From assembly GCF_012726345.1 (NCBI RefSeq), contig NZ_PTXN01000005.1:271085-335084 (forward strand): DNA of 64,000 bases. Direction: 5' to 3'. The stretch is from Marinomonas sp. UCMA 3892 (GTDB lineage Bacteria > Pseudomonadota > Gammaproteobacteria > Pseudomonadales > Marinomonadaceae). Shown here piece by piece: positions 53,900 through 61,437 of this stretch. The notes under the pieces were generated by a model. It did not search any database. It was not told the origin of the DNA and saw only the letters and a list, made by a program, of their open reading frames with translations. The position numbers and the translations under genes are program-made. The number at the start of each line of letters is the position of its first letter. The first letter of the stretch is position 1.

Positions 53900-55029
53900 A
53901 TGGGGTAAGCCTAGCGAGCGTGATTCATTATTGTCACGAACAACATCAGATACATGCCAATGCGAGACAATGGCAAGTTCTACATCATATAGCAGACTGT
54001 CGAACCGAGCGAATGGGGACAGGAAAGTATCAATGTCATGGCTGTGGTCATCATTGGTTTTGGCATCATAGCTGTCGAGATAGGCATTGTCCCCAGTGCC
54101 AAAAGAAAGCAAGCGAACAATGGCTATTGAAGCAGGAGGAGCGATGTTTGCCGGTGCCATATTTTCACTTAGTTTTTACGCTACCTCATGAGCTAAACGC
54201 TTGGATAGCCAAACACGATCGAGTCATTTATGACGCCTTATTTCACACTGCATGGCGTGCGTTGAATGAGTTAAGCCAACGAAAACACAATGGACGGGCA
54301 GGTATGACGGCAGTCTTGCATACATGGGGTCAAACATTGGTGCGCCATGTTCACCTTCATGCCTTGGTTCCCTCTGGAGTGTATAGAGATCAAGGCTGGC
54401 ATAGTCTGAAGAAAAACTATTTTCTTCCGGTGAAACTGTTATCAAATCGTTTTAGAGGTGCCATGGTTAGTCAACTAAGAGCAGCTTTTAGAGAAGGGTT
54501 ACTACCAGCGTTATCGCAAATGGAAGTGAGCCGGCTACTGAATGTTTTGATGCAAAAGCCTTGGGTTGTCTATTGCAAATCGGCGCTTGAATATCGCTCA
54601 ACCTTGGTGACTTATTTAGCGCGCTATAGCCATCGTATTGCCTTATCTAATAATCGTTTCCAAGTGTGGAACAACGACAAAATCAGTCTTCAATATCGAG
54701 ACTATCGTTCCGGCAAGCAGTCTCTTTTAACACTCAAGCCACAAGAACTGGTAAGACGTTTTTTACTCCATGTATTACCAAGGGGGTTGATGCGCATCCG
54801 GCATTATGGCTGTTTGTCTAATGCAATAAGAGCCAAAGTGAAGAAGCGGGTAGATAAGCAGTTAGGCAGGTACGAACCGAAAGCTAATGGAGGCAGTGAA
54901 AAGACGGCTGAATCAGGATGTTCATGCCCTGCTTGTGGAGAACGTACAGTTACTTATCTTGGCGATGTATCTGAGAGTAAAGTGACAAAACGGCTTCGCA
55001 TCCTGCAGTCATGGGACAATGGAAGTTAG
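53896..55029 (+). CDS. IS91-family HUH transposase
   Basis: The transposase (377 residues) begins with a zinc-binding domain (CHGCGHHWFWHHSCRDRHCPQCQ), followed by a rolling-circle (HUH) nuclease domain with HVHLHALV (metal His pair) and a Tyr motif YLARYSHRIALSNNR. This is IS91/IS801-like. The start is the ATG at 53896, four bases inside the recombinase gene (ATGA overlap); a GTG at 53887 is less likely. It seems intact, so the element may be active. Confidence 0.93.
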   Translation: MNGVSLASVIHYCHEQHQIHANARQWQVLHHIADCRTERMGTGKYQCHGCGHHWFWHHSCRDRHCPQCQKKASEQWLLKQEERCLPVPYFHLVFTLPHELNAWIAKHDRVIYDALFHTAWRALNELSQRKHNGRAGMTAVLHTWGQTLVRHVHLHALVPSGVYRDQGWHSLKKNYFLPVKLLSNRFRGAMVSQLRAAFREGLLPALSQMEVSRLLNVLMQKPWVVYCKSALEYRSTLVTYLARYSHRIALSNNRFQVWNNDKISLQYRDYRSGKQSLLTLKPQELVRRFLLHVLPRGLMRIRHYGCLSNAIRAKVKKRVDKQLGRYEPKANGGSEKTAESGCSCPACGERTVTYLGDVSESKVTKRLRILQSWDNGS

Positions 55030-55262
55030 CGTTAGCATACGGTGAGATCAGTGTATAAAGCGGATCAGGTCATAAGGCCTGAGGGAATCGCTTGCTTCGC
55101 GGGTCAAATCGCGCTACAAAAGAGCAAATAAAGAATCAACATAGCAGCGATCAAAGACGATCTGAAGCGGCATAGTCCAGACAGACGTTGGTATTGAGCG
55201 AGTTATATAACAGGGAAGTCCCACCATGAAAAAAGCAAATCCCCTATATAGACAACGCAGCC

Positions 55263-55319
55263 GTTCAACAGTGGGTTATAGCCGCAGCTACGCTGCCGTA
55301 TAACCCTTAATTGTTAGGC
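55263..55319 (+). other. attC site 1 of the second array
   Basis: Inverse core GTTCAAC (55263-55269) is the exact complement of GTTGAAC at 52951-52957. GGGTTATA (55273-55280) pairs perfectly with TATAACCC (55300-55307), inside which GCAGC pairs with GCTGC. The core is GTTAGGC (55313-55319). It is 57 bases long. It shows that IS91 and its left flank lie within one cassette slot. Confidence 0.9.
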
Positions 55320-55338
55320 GAATCGGAAGAGGTGGTAT

Positions 55339-56004
55339 ATGACTGCAATTATTGGCTTTTGTCTTCCTGATGGAGCTTTTTTAGCTGCGGACTCAACTCG
55401 TACGGATGTTGATTCTGGACAGCAGTTAAGCACCCCAGTAAGAAAAATTGAAAATCTTAAAGAGGATGTTGTAATTGCTACAGGGGGGCTAGGAACAATT
55501 GGGCATAATGCTCGTAATCAGTTGATCGAATTTGTTGAGGCGAGAAAGCCTTCTCTTGATGTAATTATTCAGAAGGCCAAAGAAATATTTTTACGCGAGT
55601 TTAATCTTTCCTTTGTTCAAGCTCCAGGGCATAAAATACCTCTAACTTGCATTCTGGCGGGTAGAGACGATGATGGCAAAGGGTTCATTTGCTCTCTAAG
55701 CAGTAGTAACAATTTCGAACCGTTTTGGGTGCAAAATGTAGGTCAGCCTTATTTTGCCGGCACCAATACACAGTTAGTAAAAGAGTGCGCAACAGAAGTG
55801 ATTATTGAATTAAAGAATTCCGATCAAAAACTGATGTTTGATAAGTGGGTTGTAGAGTCATTGAAAAGAATTAACTTGAATGACAAAACAGTGGGGTTTC
55901 CCGTGCAGCTCGTAGCGGCAAGAGAAACTGTGACAAATATATTTCCAGCTAATGAAGGTGCTACCTATTTATCTGAATTTGTAACGGAATTTCCGGAGCT
56001 ATGA
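55339..56004 (+). CDS. Proteasome-beta-like Ntn hydrolase in a cassette
   Basis: The 221-residue protein looks like an Ntn hydrolase of the proteasome/HslV/Anbu group. After Met removal Thr2 would be N-terminal (TAIIGFCLPDGAFLAADSTRT), as in proteasome beta subunits, with Asp in AADS (position 17-like) and Lys in VRKIENL (Lys33-like), then ATGGLG. It has no propeptide. Substrate and partners are unknown. It starts after AAGAGGTGG within a cassette from 55314 to 56078. Assignment is by motif layout, not search. Confidence 0.75.
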   Translation: MTAIIGFCLPDGAFLAADSTRTDVDSGQQLSTPVRKIENLKEDVVIATGGLGTIGHNARNQLIEFVEARKPSLDVIIQKAKEIFLREFNLSFVQAPGHKIPLTCILAGRDDDGKGFICSLSSSNNFEPFWVQNVGQPYFAGTNTQLVKECATEVIIELKNSDQKLMFDKWVVESLKRINLNDKTVGFPVQLVAARETVTNIFPANEGATYLSEFVTEFPEL

Positions 56005-56006
56005 AC

Positions 56007-56084
56007 CGCCAACAAAGCCAAGCAGCATCGCCAGCAAAGCTGGCTGGACCTCGCTACGCTCGGCCGCTGTTGGCGACGTTAGGC
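56007..56084 (+). other. attC site 2 of the second array
   Basis: Inverse core CGCCAAC (not an exact complement of GTTAGGC) at 56007-56013 and core GTTAGGC at 56078-56084. GCCAAGCAGC pairs with GCTGTTGGC leaving one unpaired G, the extrahelical base typical of attC. Inside, GCCAGC pairs with GCTGGC. It is 78 bases long. Confidence 0.85.
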
Positions 56085-56109
56085 GTACACAAATCTAGAG
56101 GGAATTTTT

Positions 56110-56547
56110 ATGAGTGAAGCAACAATGTGGGTTAGAAATATGTATACCGGTCCAGGTGGAGGCGCATATACCGGACCTGATGGTGGTATGTATACCGGGC
56201 CGGGTGGTGGTGCTTACACTGGACCGGGCGGTGGTATGTATTCGGGTCCTGGTGGCGGTGCCTACACAGGGCCGGGTGGTGGTTTATACACGGGGCCAGG
56301 AGGCGGCGCTTATACAGGTCCTGGTGGTGGTTGCTATACAGGTCCCGGTGGGGGCTTATACTCAGGTCCTGGTGGTGGTCTATATACTGGCCCGGGCGGT
56401 GGTATGTACACAGGCCCAGATTCAAATCCATTTATGGCAATTTTCCCACCGTGGCCCCATTTTGCAAAAGCCTTACAGCAGATGGGTATGCAACAAGAAG
56501 CGGATCTAATATTTGAGGCTCTGGCAAGCATTGGCTATCGCGCCTAA
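56110..56547 (+). CDS. YTGPGGG octapeptide-repeat protein in a cassette
   Basis: The 145-residue protein has 12 consecutive octapeptides of the form x-Y-T-G-P-G-G-G (x is Met, Ala, Leu or Cys) from about residue 11 to 106, then an ordinary C-terminal part (NPFMAIFPPWPHFAKALQQM and a helix). The function is unknown; repeats of this type could form a beta roll. It starts after TAGAGGGAA in a cassette that begins GTTAGGC. The stop codon TAA lies in the attC inverse core GCCTAAC (56542-56548), which is the exact complement of that core. The repeat is 24 bases long in DNA. Confidence 0.85.
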   Translation: MSEATMWVRNMYTGPGGGAYTGPDGGMYTGPGGGAYTGPGGGMYSGPGGGAYTGPGGGLYTGPGGGAYTGPGGGCYTGPGGGLYSGPGGGLYTGPGGGMYTGPDSNPFMAIFPPWPHFAKALQQMGMQQEADLIFEALASIGYRA

Positions 56548-56622
56548 CAAGCACATCAAAAATCGCTTCACTTCGTTACGCTGGACGGCGCTATCGCGCC
56601 GCCTTTTATGTGGGCGTTACCC
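56542..56622 (+). other. attC site 3 of the second array
   Basis: Inverse core GCCTAAC (56542-56548) complements the cassette core at 56078. CACAT pairs with ATGTG and AAAA with TTTT inside. The end reads GTTACCC, a poor core, and the inverted 365-bp repeat starts there. It is 81 bases long. Confidence 0.85.
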
Positions 56623-56785
56623 CCTTCGACGCGACGAAGTTGCGCGACTCTATGGAGTTTCTGAGTCATTAACGGAAAGGCTCTCTCGAACAGCAAGACT
56701 AATCTATACCTTACGATAAAAGTCGTGTTGCTAGACGTGATGTTAAGCAAAGTGAATGAGACGTTTGGGCGATAGCCCGAAGAAG
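56623..56785 (-). repeat. Inverted copy of the island repeat
   Basis: It reads in reverse the module with CGACGCGACGAAGTTGCGCG to TTTGGGCGATAGCCCG, as in 52080-52240. It begins immediately at the end of the last attC. A piece (ACGTTTGGGCGATAG) recurs near 57750. 56786-56890 has no gene. Confidence 0.85.
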
Positions 56786-56895
56786 AAATTAACCCCATCC
56801 TAACCTCCTAAAAAGGGAAGGGATTAACTCTTGTTTTCCGTCAAATATCCGTACAAGTTGAGTGTGTTTTAAATTTGCACTACAATCCCTAAAAT

Positions 56896-56912
56896 TACGG
56901 AATACATCCGTA
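56896..56912. promoter_or_regulatory. Operator dyad of the DUF1778-GNAT pair
   Basis: TACGGA and TCCGTA enclose ATACA, 13 bases before the antitoxin start. A further TCCGTA half site lies near 56850. Such dyads are usual autoregulatory sites of DUF1778 antitoxins. Confidence 0.65.
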
Positions 56913-56925
56913 CGTAGGAGGGGTT

Positions 56926-57195
56926 ATGGCAACGGCACGTTTAGATATCCGTCTTGATGAAGAGATTAAGGCAAAAGCGGAAAAGGCGACGGCATTACTG
57001 GGTCTAAAAAGTCTCACTGAATATGTGGTGAGGCTTATGGATGAAGATGCTACTCATGTTATTGAAGAGCATGAAAGCCTTGTCGTTAAAGACAGTGTCT
57101 TTGATGAGTTTATGGTGGCGTGTGATAAAGCAAAAGCACCTAATCAAGCGTTGTTGGATGCGGCCAAATTGACAGATGAGAGTGCTATCAGGTGA
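56926..57195 (+). CDS. DUF1778 (TacA-like) antitoxin
   Basis: The 89-residue protein has a ribbon-helix-helix N-terminus (ATARLDIRLDEEIKAKAEKA) and a C-terminal tail for toxin binding (SVFDEFMVACDKAKAPNQAL). This matches TacA/DUF1778 antitoxins that neutralise GNAT toxins. Its stop overlaps the toxin GTG start by four bases. It has an AGGAGGGG ribosome site and the dyad upstream. Confidence 0.93.
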   Translation: MATARLDIRLDEEIKAKAEKATALLGLKSLTEYVVRLMDEDATHVIEEHESLVVKDSVFDEFMVACDKAKAPNQALLDAAKLTDESAIR

Positions 57196-57725
57196 GTTGG
57201 GGTAAAGAGTTTGTAGAACTTAGTAAAACAACGCATGACCGCAACTCATTTGACTGTGGTGAGCAAGAGCTCAATACATTTATCAAAACTCAAGCAGCAA
57301 AGCATATGCAAGCGGGTATTAGCCGAACGATGGTTTTACCTAGTGCTCAGCCACTGTTGAATCAAAAATACGCTATTTGTGCGTTTTATAGTGTTGCCCC
57401 GAGTTCTATCAGCCGAGAAACACTGCCAACAAAACTCGCTAATAAACTTCCTAGGTATCCTATCCCCGTTTTTCTTTTAGCTCAATTAGCGGTGCACAAA
57501 GAGTTTCATGGTTCAGGACTCGGAAAAGTGAGTCTAATTCGTGCTCTGAAGTATTTGTGGGTAGTGAATCATCACATGAGGGCGTACGCCATTGTGGTGG
57601 ACTGTCTGACAGATTCCGCTCAAGTCTTCTATACGAAGTTCGGCTTTGAATTACTGTGCGAGCATAATGGGCGTGTTCGTATGTTCTTACCAATGAAAAC
57701 GGTAGAGCAGCTTTTTAATCGATAG
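57192..57725 (+). CDS. GNAT-family toxin (TacT-like)
   Basis: The 177-residue GNAT protein resembles TacT/AtaT-type toxins that acetylate charged tRNA and stop translation. Signature parts are HDRNSFDCGEQELNTFIKTQA, LAQLAVHKEFHGSGLGKVSL and AYAIVVDCLTDSAQVFYTKFGF. It starts with GTG at 57192 overlapping the antitoxin stop (GTGA). The Tyr and catalytic features of TacT look intact. It is inside the second island. Confidence 0.92.
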   Translation: MSWGKEFVELSKTTHDRNSFDCGEQELNTFIKTQAAKHMQAGISRTMVLPSAQPLLNQKYAICAFYSVAPSSISRETLPTKLANKLPRYPIPVFLLAQLAVHKEFHGSGLGKVSLIRALKYLWVVNHHMRAYAIVVDCLTDSAQVFYTKFGFELLCEHNGRVRMFLPMKTVEQLFNR

Positions 57726-57858
57726 GCAACGAATAGAACTATGTAAGTGATACGTTTGGGCGATAGCTCGACGAGAGAACAAATCCACCCTAACTTTACC
57801 CTTGGAAGACAAAAGGGGAAGGGGCTAAGCCCTTGCCAAGCAGGGTTTAATGACTTAA

Positions 57859-58116
57859 CTACAAGTGGTTTTGTGGGCGTTGTGATTGAGCGAGTACAGC
57901 CACAACCAAAATAAAACCGTCTTCTTTTGTAAAGTAAGCTGTGTGTTTGCCAACAGGAAAGTAAAAACTGTTTGGATAAATTTCATCGCAACGACGGCCT
58001 ACGTTTGGATTGTCGGCTAGCATTTGAAACCCAGTTAGTAACGTGTGTTTATAGCTTTTGATTTTTTGTAAATGGGTCTGAGCCAATTTACTCAGTTTGT
58101 ATTTTGTCTTGTGCAT
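57859..58116 (-). CDS. ParE/RelE-family toxin
   Basis: The 85-residue protein has the ParE/RelE fold pattern: YKLSKLAQTHLQKIKSYK, FQMLADNPNVGRRCDEI, FYFPVGKHTAYFTKED and VVAVLAQSQRP at the end. ParE toxins attack gyrase and RelE cut mRNA; this looks more ParE-like. It lies six bases after the antitoxin gene, in the same orientation. Confidence 0.88.
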   Translation of the reverse strand: MHKTKYKLSKLAQTHLQKIKSYKHTLLTGFQMLADNPNVGRRCDEIYPNSFYFPVGKHTAYFTKEDGFILVVAVLAQSQRPQNHL

Positions 58117-58122
58117 AATGGG

Positions 58123-58365
58123 TTACAAGGCGCTTAGGAAGTCTTTACCATCAACCACGTTGCCTTGCGCCAAGTCTTGTTTAGCTGACTCGAAACAATG
58201 TTTAAGGTAGTCAGTTTTCATTGCTTCTAGTTCTTCATAGTCTCTGATAGACATTACCACTACGGCATCTTTGCTGTTTTTGCTAATTTTAACTGGCTCA
58301 CGTTGGGCGCTTAGCAGAAGTTCACCAAAATTACGCTTAGCATCATTTGCTGTTAATGTGTGCAT
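58123..58365 (-). CDS. Phd/YefM-family antitoxin
   Basis: The 80-residue protein (start MHTLTANDAKRNFGELLLSA) is a Phd/YefM antitoxin: REPVKISKNSKDAVVVMSIRDYEELEAMK. The frame opens two codons earlier at a TTG, but the ATG at 58365 has GGAGA at a good distance. It is paired with the ParE-like toxin downstream. Confidence 0.92.
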   Translation of the reverse strand: MHTLTANDAKRNFGELLLSAQREPVKISKNSKDAVVVMSIRDYEELEAMKTDYLKHCFESAKQDLAQGNVVDGKDFLSAL

Positions 58366-58506
58366 ATTCAATCTCCAAATTTGGAACTACAGTAATATTA
58401 TAGATAGTCGCATGAAATGATCAATCTAATTAAATCGTGCGATTTGTGTGAAAAGTAAGCTGGCAAAGTATTTAAGATGGATTCTCAACGCTTGGCATTT
58501 TTGCAT

Positions 58507-58845
58507 CGATTGGCAAAAGTTACACGCCCAGCAGGGCGGAATAAAGGTAGGGAATTAAAAGCGTTTGAATAGAACCTGATAAATTGATGAATCCCCTTCG
58601 ACGCGACGAAGTTGCGCGACTCTATGGAGTTTCCGAGTCATTAACGGAAAGATTCTCTCAAGCAGCATAACCAATCTATGCCTTACGATAAAAGTCGTGT
58701 TGCTAGACGTGATGTTAAGCAAAGTGAATGAGACGTTTGGGCGATAGCCCGAGAAGAGACCTTTTGGTTACTTTTGTACTTTTCTGAATTAAACAGAGGG
58801 CAAAAGTTACACGCCCAGCAGGGCGGAATAAACTTGTAGCTAAAA
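58507..58845 (-). repeat. Inverted copy of the island repeat at the right border
   Basis: Two inverted pieces, 58507-58570 (CGCCCAGCAGGGCGG, AAAGCGTTTGAAT) and 58597-58845 (CGACGCGACGAAGTTGCGCG to GGGCGGAATAAAC), match the left border repeats in reverse. A long stretch (58372-58965) has no gene apart from this. The end of the accessory island lies here. Confidence 0.85.
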
Positions 58846-58965
58846 GTCATTGAGAAGTAACAAATATACTTGAAGATCCAAAGTGTTTGAATGGCACCCA
58901 ATTTGCTCACTTCCCCACCAATCGTTATTATCCAGCTCATCTAAAATCACTAAGTGTCCCAATCT

Positions 58966-59496
58966 ATGCGTTTACTAAAATCCTCTATCCATCCAAGTCT
59001 CGAGTCTGTCGATCAATCTTCTTTTTTACGTCTTGCTGCCCGTGGGATTATTTTGAAAGGCGAGGATATTTTGATGCTGTATACCCAGCGTTATGACGAT
59101 TACACCTTGCCGGGTGGTGGCATTGATGAAGGGGAAAATCAGGTGGAAGGTTTGATCCGTGAGTTAACAGAAGAGACGGGGGCGCGGAATATTCGCAATG
59201 TCCAGGCGTTCGGTCTGTATGAAGAGTTTCGGCCTTGGAATAGGGATGGTTTTGAGATCATGCAGATGAAGTCTTATTGCTATACGTGTGAGATTGATGA
59301 GCAATTAGGCGAGACCAGCCTGGAAGATTACGAAGTCAAAAATGGTATGAAGCCAGTGTGGATTAATGTCCACGATGCCATTAAGCATAATTTGGATACC
59401 ATTAAAAACAGTGATAAAAAAGGTATGTCGATTGAACGGGAAACCTTTTTGTTATCTATGATTCGAGATGAGCTGTTGGTTGTTGCAAGCTGTTAG
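58966..59496 (+). CDS. NUDIX hydrolase
   Basis: The 176-residue protein has a NUDIX box GGGIDEGENQVEGLIRELTEETG (G-x5-E-x7-RELxEExG form) near residue 45. N-terminal AARGIILKGEDILML is the usual beta strand. The substrate, a nucleoside diphosphate derivative, is not known. The frame also opens with a GTG at 58954; the ATG at 58966 is preferred. The stop overlaps the region before the DUF1499 gene. Confidence 0.9.
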   Translation: MRLLKSSIHPSLESVDQSSFLRLAARGIILKGEDILMLYTQRYDDYTLPGGGIDEGENQVEGLIRELTEETGARNIRNVQAFGLYEEFRPWNRDGFEIMQMKSYCYTCEIDEQLGETSLEDYEVKNGMKPVWINVHDAIKHNLDTIKNSDKKGMSIERETFLLSMIRDELLVVASC

Positions 59497-59524
59497 TCTC
59501 TGGCTAAAGTTATTAGGATTGAGC

Positions 59525-59971
59525 ATGTTTACTAGAAAACTTTTATACTTATTGGTGTTTATTTTATTGCAGGGGTGTTCAAGCCATATGCCGAATTTAG
59601 GTGTTTCTAATGGAAAGTTAGCGGCGTGCCCTAGTTCGCCAAATTGTGTGAGCAGTCAGGCTGCTGCCGATGATAAGCATTACATTGAGCCTATTGTGTT
59701 GAAAGCGTCTATTGCGTCTGCCCATGACAAGGTGATGACAGTGCTGGATTCTTCGAAGCGTACTAAGGTTGTGGTGAATGAAGAGAATTACATCCATGCT
59801 GAGTTTACATCGGCGGTGTTTCGTTTTGTCGATGATGTGGAGTTTTTGTTTGCCAAAGAACAAGATGGGGAGGTGATGGTTGATATTCGTTCTGCCTCTC
59901 GCGTTGGGCATTCCGACTTTGGGGTGAATCGCAAGCGTATGGAAAGCATTCGCGACAAACTTAATAAGTAG
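59525..59971 (+). CDS. DUF1499 lipoprotein
   Basis: The 148-residue protein has a lipoprotein signal (MFTRKLLYLLVFILLQGCSS, Cys18) and DUF1499 motifs CPSSPNCVSSQA and DVEFLF, VDIRSASRVGHSDFGVNRKR. Function is unknown. It begins 29 bases after the NUDIX stop; an in-frame start further upstream at 59468 overlaps NUDIX and is not used. A strong terminator follows. Confidence 0.9.
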   Translation: MFTRKLLYLLVFILLQGCSSHMPNLGVSNGKLAACPSSPNCVSSQAAADDKHYIEPIVLKASIASAHDKVMTVLDSSKRTKVVVNEENYIHAEFTSAVFRFVDDVEFLFAKEQDGEVMVDIRSASRVGHSDFGVNRKRMESIRDKLNK

Positions 59972-59999
59972 CCTAGTAGCCTAGTAGGTTATGAATTGG

Positions 60000-60036
60000 A
60001 AGGCGCTCTATAATAATGATAGAGCGCCTTTTTTAT
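60000..60036. terminator. Terminator between DUF1499 and DUF533 genes
   Basis: AAGGCGCTCTA (60000-60010) pairs with TAGAGCGCCTT (60020-60030) and is followed by TTTTTATTTC. It may serve both convergent genes. Confidence 0.9.
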
Positions 60037-60069
60037 TTCTTGTTTGTTTGAGTTGCTTGGTCTGTAGGG

Positions 60070-60795
60070 TTACTGAGTTTGTGCGTGTTTCACTTCGTGT
60101 GCGATCTTTTGACGCAGGTCGTTGGGTAAACGTAGAGCATCGCCTAGTCGCTCTAGGTAGCGTCGTTCTTCCTCTGTGTCGATATCGATGGCGAGCATGG
60201 AGACAAGGTAGATTTCGGCTGACAGGGCTTCATTGTCTGATAGACGCGCAATGGCAATAGGGTCGCTATTTGCTCTTAGTTGTTCTATGAGAAGTTTTTG
60301 TTCTTCTGTGCTGATACCAAGGTTACTGATCTCTTCTTCGATGCGAGCGCGTTCGCTTGCATCTATATGACCGTCTGCTTTGGCAGCGCTGATCATGGCT
60401 TTTATCAGCACGACGTGAGTGTTGTTAGTTTGTTGATTGGGTTGCTCTTCTGCAAGGTCGAAGATGCTACCAGCAGGAGCGGTAGGCATGGGAGAGGAAT
60501 CGAAGCTCTGATTCGCATCAAGGTGAGATGATTGCGTTGTTGTTTGGTTGGCTTGGTGATCCCGCCATGCTTTGTAAGCCATGCCGCCTACGGCCGCTAG
60601 ACCGCCATATTTGATGGCTTTGCCACCCATTTTACGGGCTTTTTTGTTTGTTAATAGCATGGCCGCTAATCCGCCTGCGGCAGCACCACCTATTAATCCA
60701 CCTGGCATGGAGCCAGATTTTGCTTTTGAGACGGCTTTGTTAATTCCTGAGCCTGTAGAGCCCATAATGCTGTTTAACAGTGAGTTGATATTCAT
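60070..60795 (-). CDS. DUF533 (TerB-like) protein
   Basis: The 241-residue protein has a Gly/Ala-rich N-terminus with a possible membrane segment (GGLIGGAAAGGLAAMLL) and a C-terminal TerB-like helical domain (LIKAMISAAKADGHIDASER, then VSMLAIDIDTEEERRYLERL). This is the YebE/DUF533 plan. Function unknown. The middle is Gln/Asn-rich. It is the only minus-strand gene in this part and has an AGGAG-type ribosome site. Confidence 0.9.
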   Translation of the reverse strand: MNINSLLNSIMGSTGSGINKAVSKAKSGSMPGGLIGGAAAGGLAAMLLTNKKARKMGGKAIKYGGLAAVGGMAYKAWRDHQANQTTTQSSHLDANQSFDSSPMPTAPAGSIFDLAEEQPNQQTNNTHVVLIKAMISAAKADGHIDASERARIEEEISNLGISTEEQKLLIEQLRANSDPIAIARLSDNEALSAEIYLVSMLAIDIDTEEERRYLERLGDALRLPNDLRQKIAHEVKHAQTQ

Positions 60796-61011
60796 GGTTG
60801 AGGATCTCCTATTAATTTATGAGTTACTTAATCGGACTTAGGATGTGCCATAGAGTTCACCTGTGATTGCTTTGTTCCCTTTCTTTTACTCTTTGATGAC
60901 GTTATTTAAAGGGATAAAACTATGAAGTTTTGTGTAGAGTTACGCATTGTTTTGGAAGGTTTGTATAAACCTAAATTTGGGTTGGTAGTTCGCTAGATAA
61001 AGTGAGTTGAA

Positions 61012-61287
61012 ATGATTTATGTGTTTTCTGTGTATGGCATTTTAAGTTTGATTACGTTTTGTTTTTATGGGGTTGATAAGTCTGCGGCTAAGCATGGAAA
61101 GCAGAGAATTCGGGAATCTACTCTGCATCTACTGTCTTTGTTTGGCGGTTGGTTCGGCGCTCTGTTGGGGCAGAAGGTGTTTCGTCATAAGACAAAGAAA
61201 TGGCATTTTTTGCTAGTGTTTTGGTTGACGGTTGTGGTGAATGTCACGACGATGGGCTACGCAGTTTATTTTTTTCAATTCTCTTAA
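61012..61287 (+). CDS. DUF1294 membrane protein
   Basis: The 91-residue protein has two membrane segments and the DUF1294 motifs YGVDKSAAKHGKQRIRESTL and LSLFGGWFGALLGQKVFRHKTKK, then VFWLTVVVN. Function unknown. Relatives often carry a cold-shock domain in front; this one does not. It is a single gene between DUF533 and the diguanylate cyclase. Confidence 0.92.
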   Translation: MIYVFSVYGILSLITFCFYGVDKSAAKHGKQRIRESTLHLLSLFGGWFGALLGQKVFRHKTKKWHFLLVFWLTVVVNVTTMGYAVYFFQFS

Positions 61288-61437
61288 TCTTGGTTAATCT
61301 CGTTACGTTATGTAATAACCATGGATTTTGTATTCAAACTCCGTAGATAATTAGTGCTTATATGAGAGCGCTTTGATTAGTTGTCTTCTACAATCGATGA
61401 ATGACGCTGATTTTTTTATCTTTAGGTGCAATGTTTT

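Larger units (their letters stand above)
52958..55262 (+). mobile_element. IS91-family element with tyrosine recombinase gene
   Basis: A tyrosine-recombinase gene and an IS91-type HUH transposase gene overlap by four bases and fill this interval. The left side adjoins GAAC at 52954-52957; the right side adjoins GTTC at 55263-55266, the complement of GAAC. IS91 elements are known to insert next to GAAC/CAAG. The exact ends are inferred, not seen as inverted repeats. Together with its attC the interval 52952-55313 has the form of one cassette. Bases 55030-55262 contain no gene. Confidence 0.7.

Noticed and set aside
56114..56531. Frames on both strands across the YTGPGGG gene
   Set aside because: They exist because the DNA is a 24-base repeat with no stops in other frames; only the +1 frame has a ribosome site, cassette position and a stop in the attC.
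60922..60996. 24-residue frame starting MKFCVELRIVLEGL
   Set aside because: Too short, no family resemblance, and only a mediocre ribosome site; likely chance.
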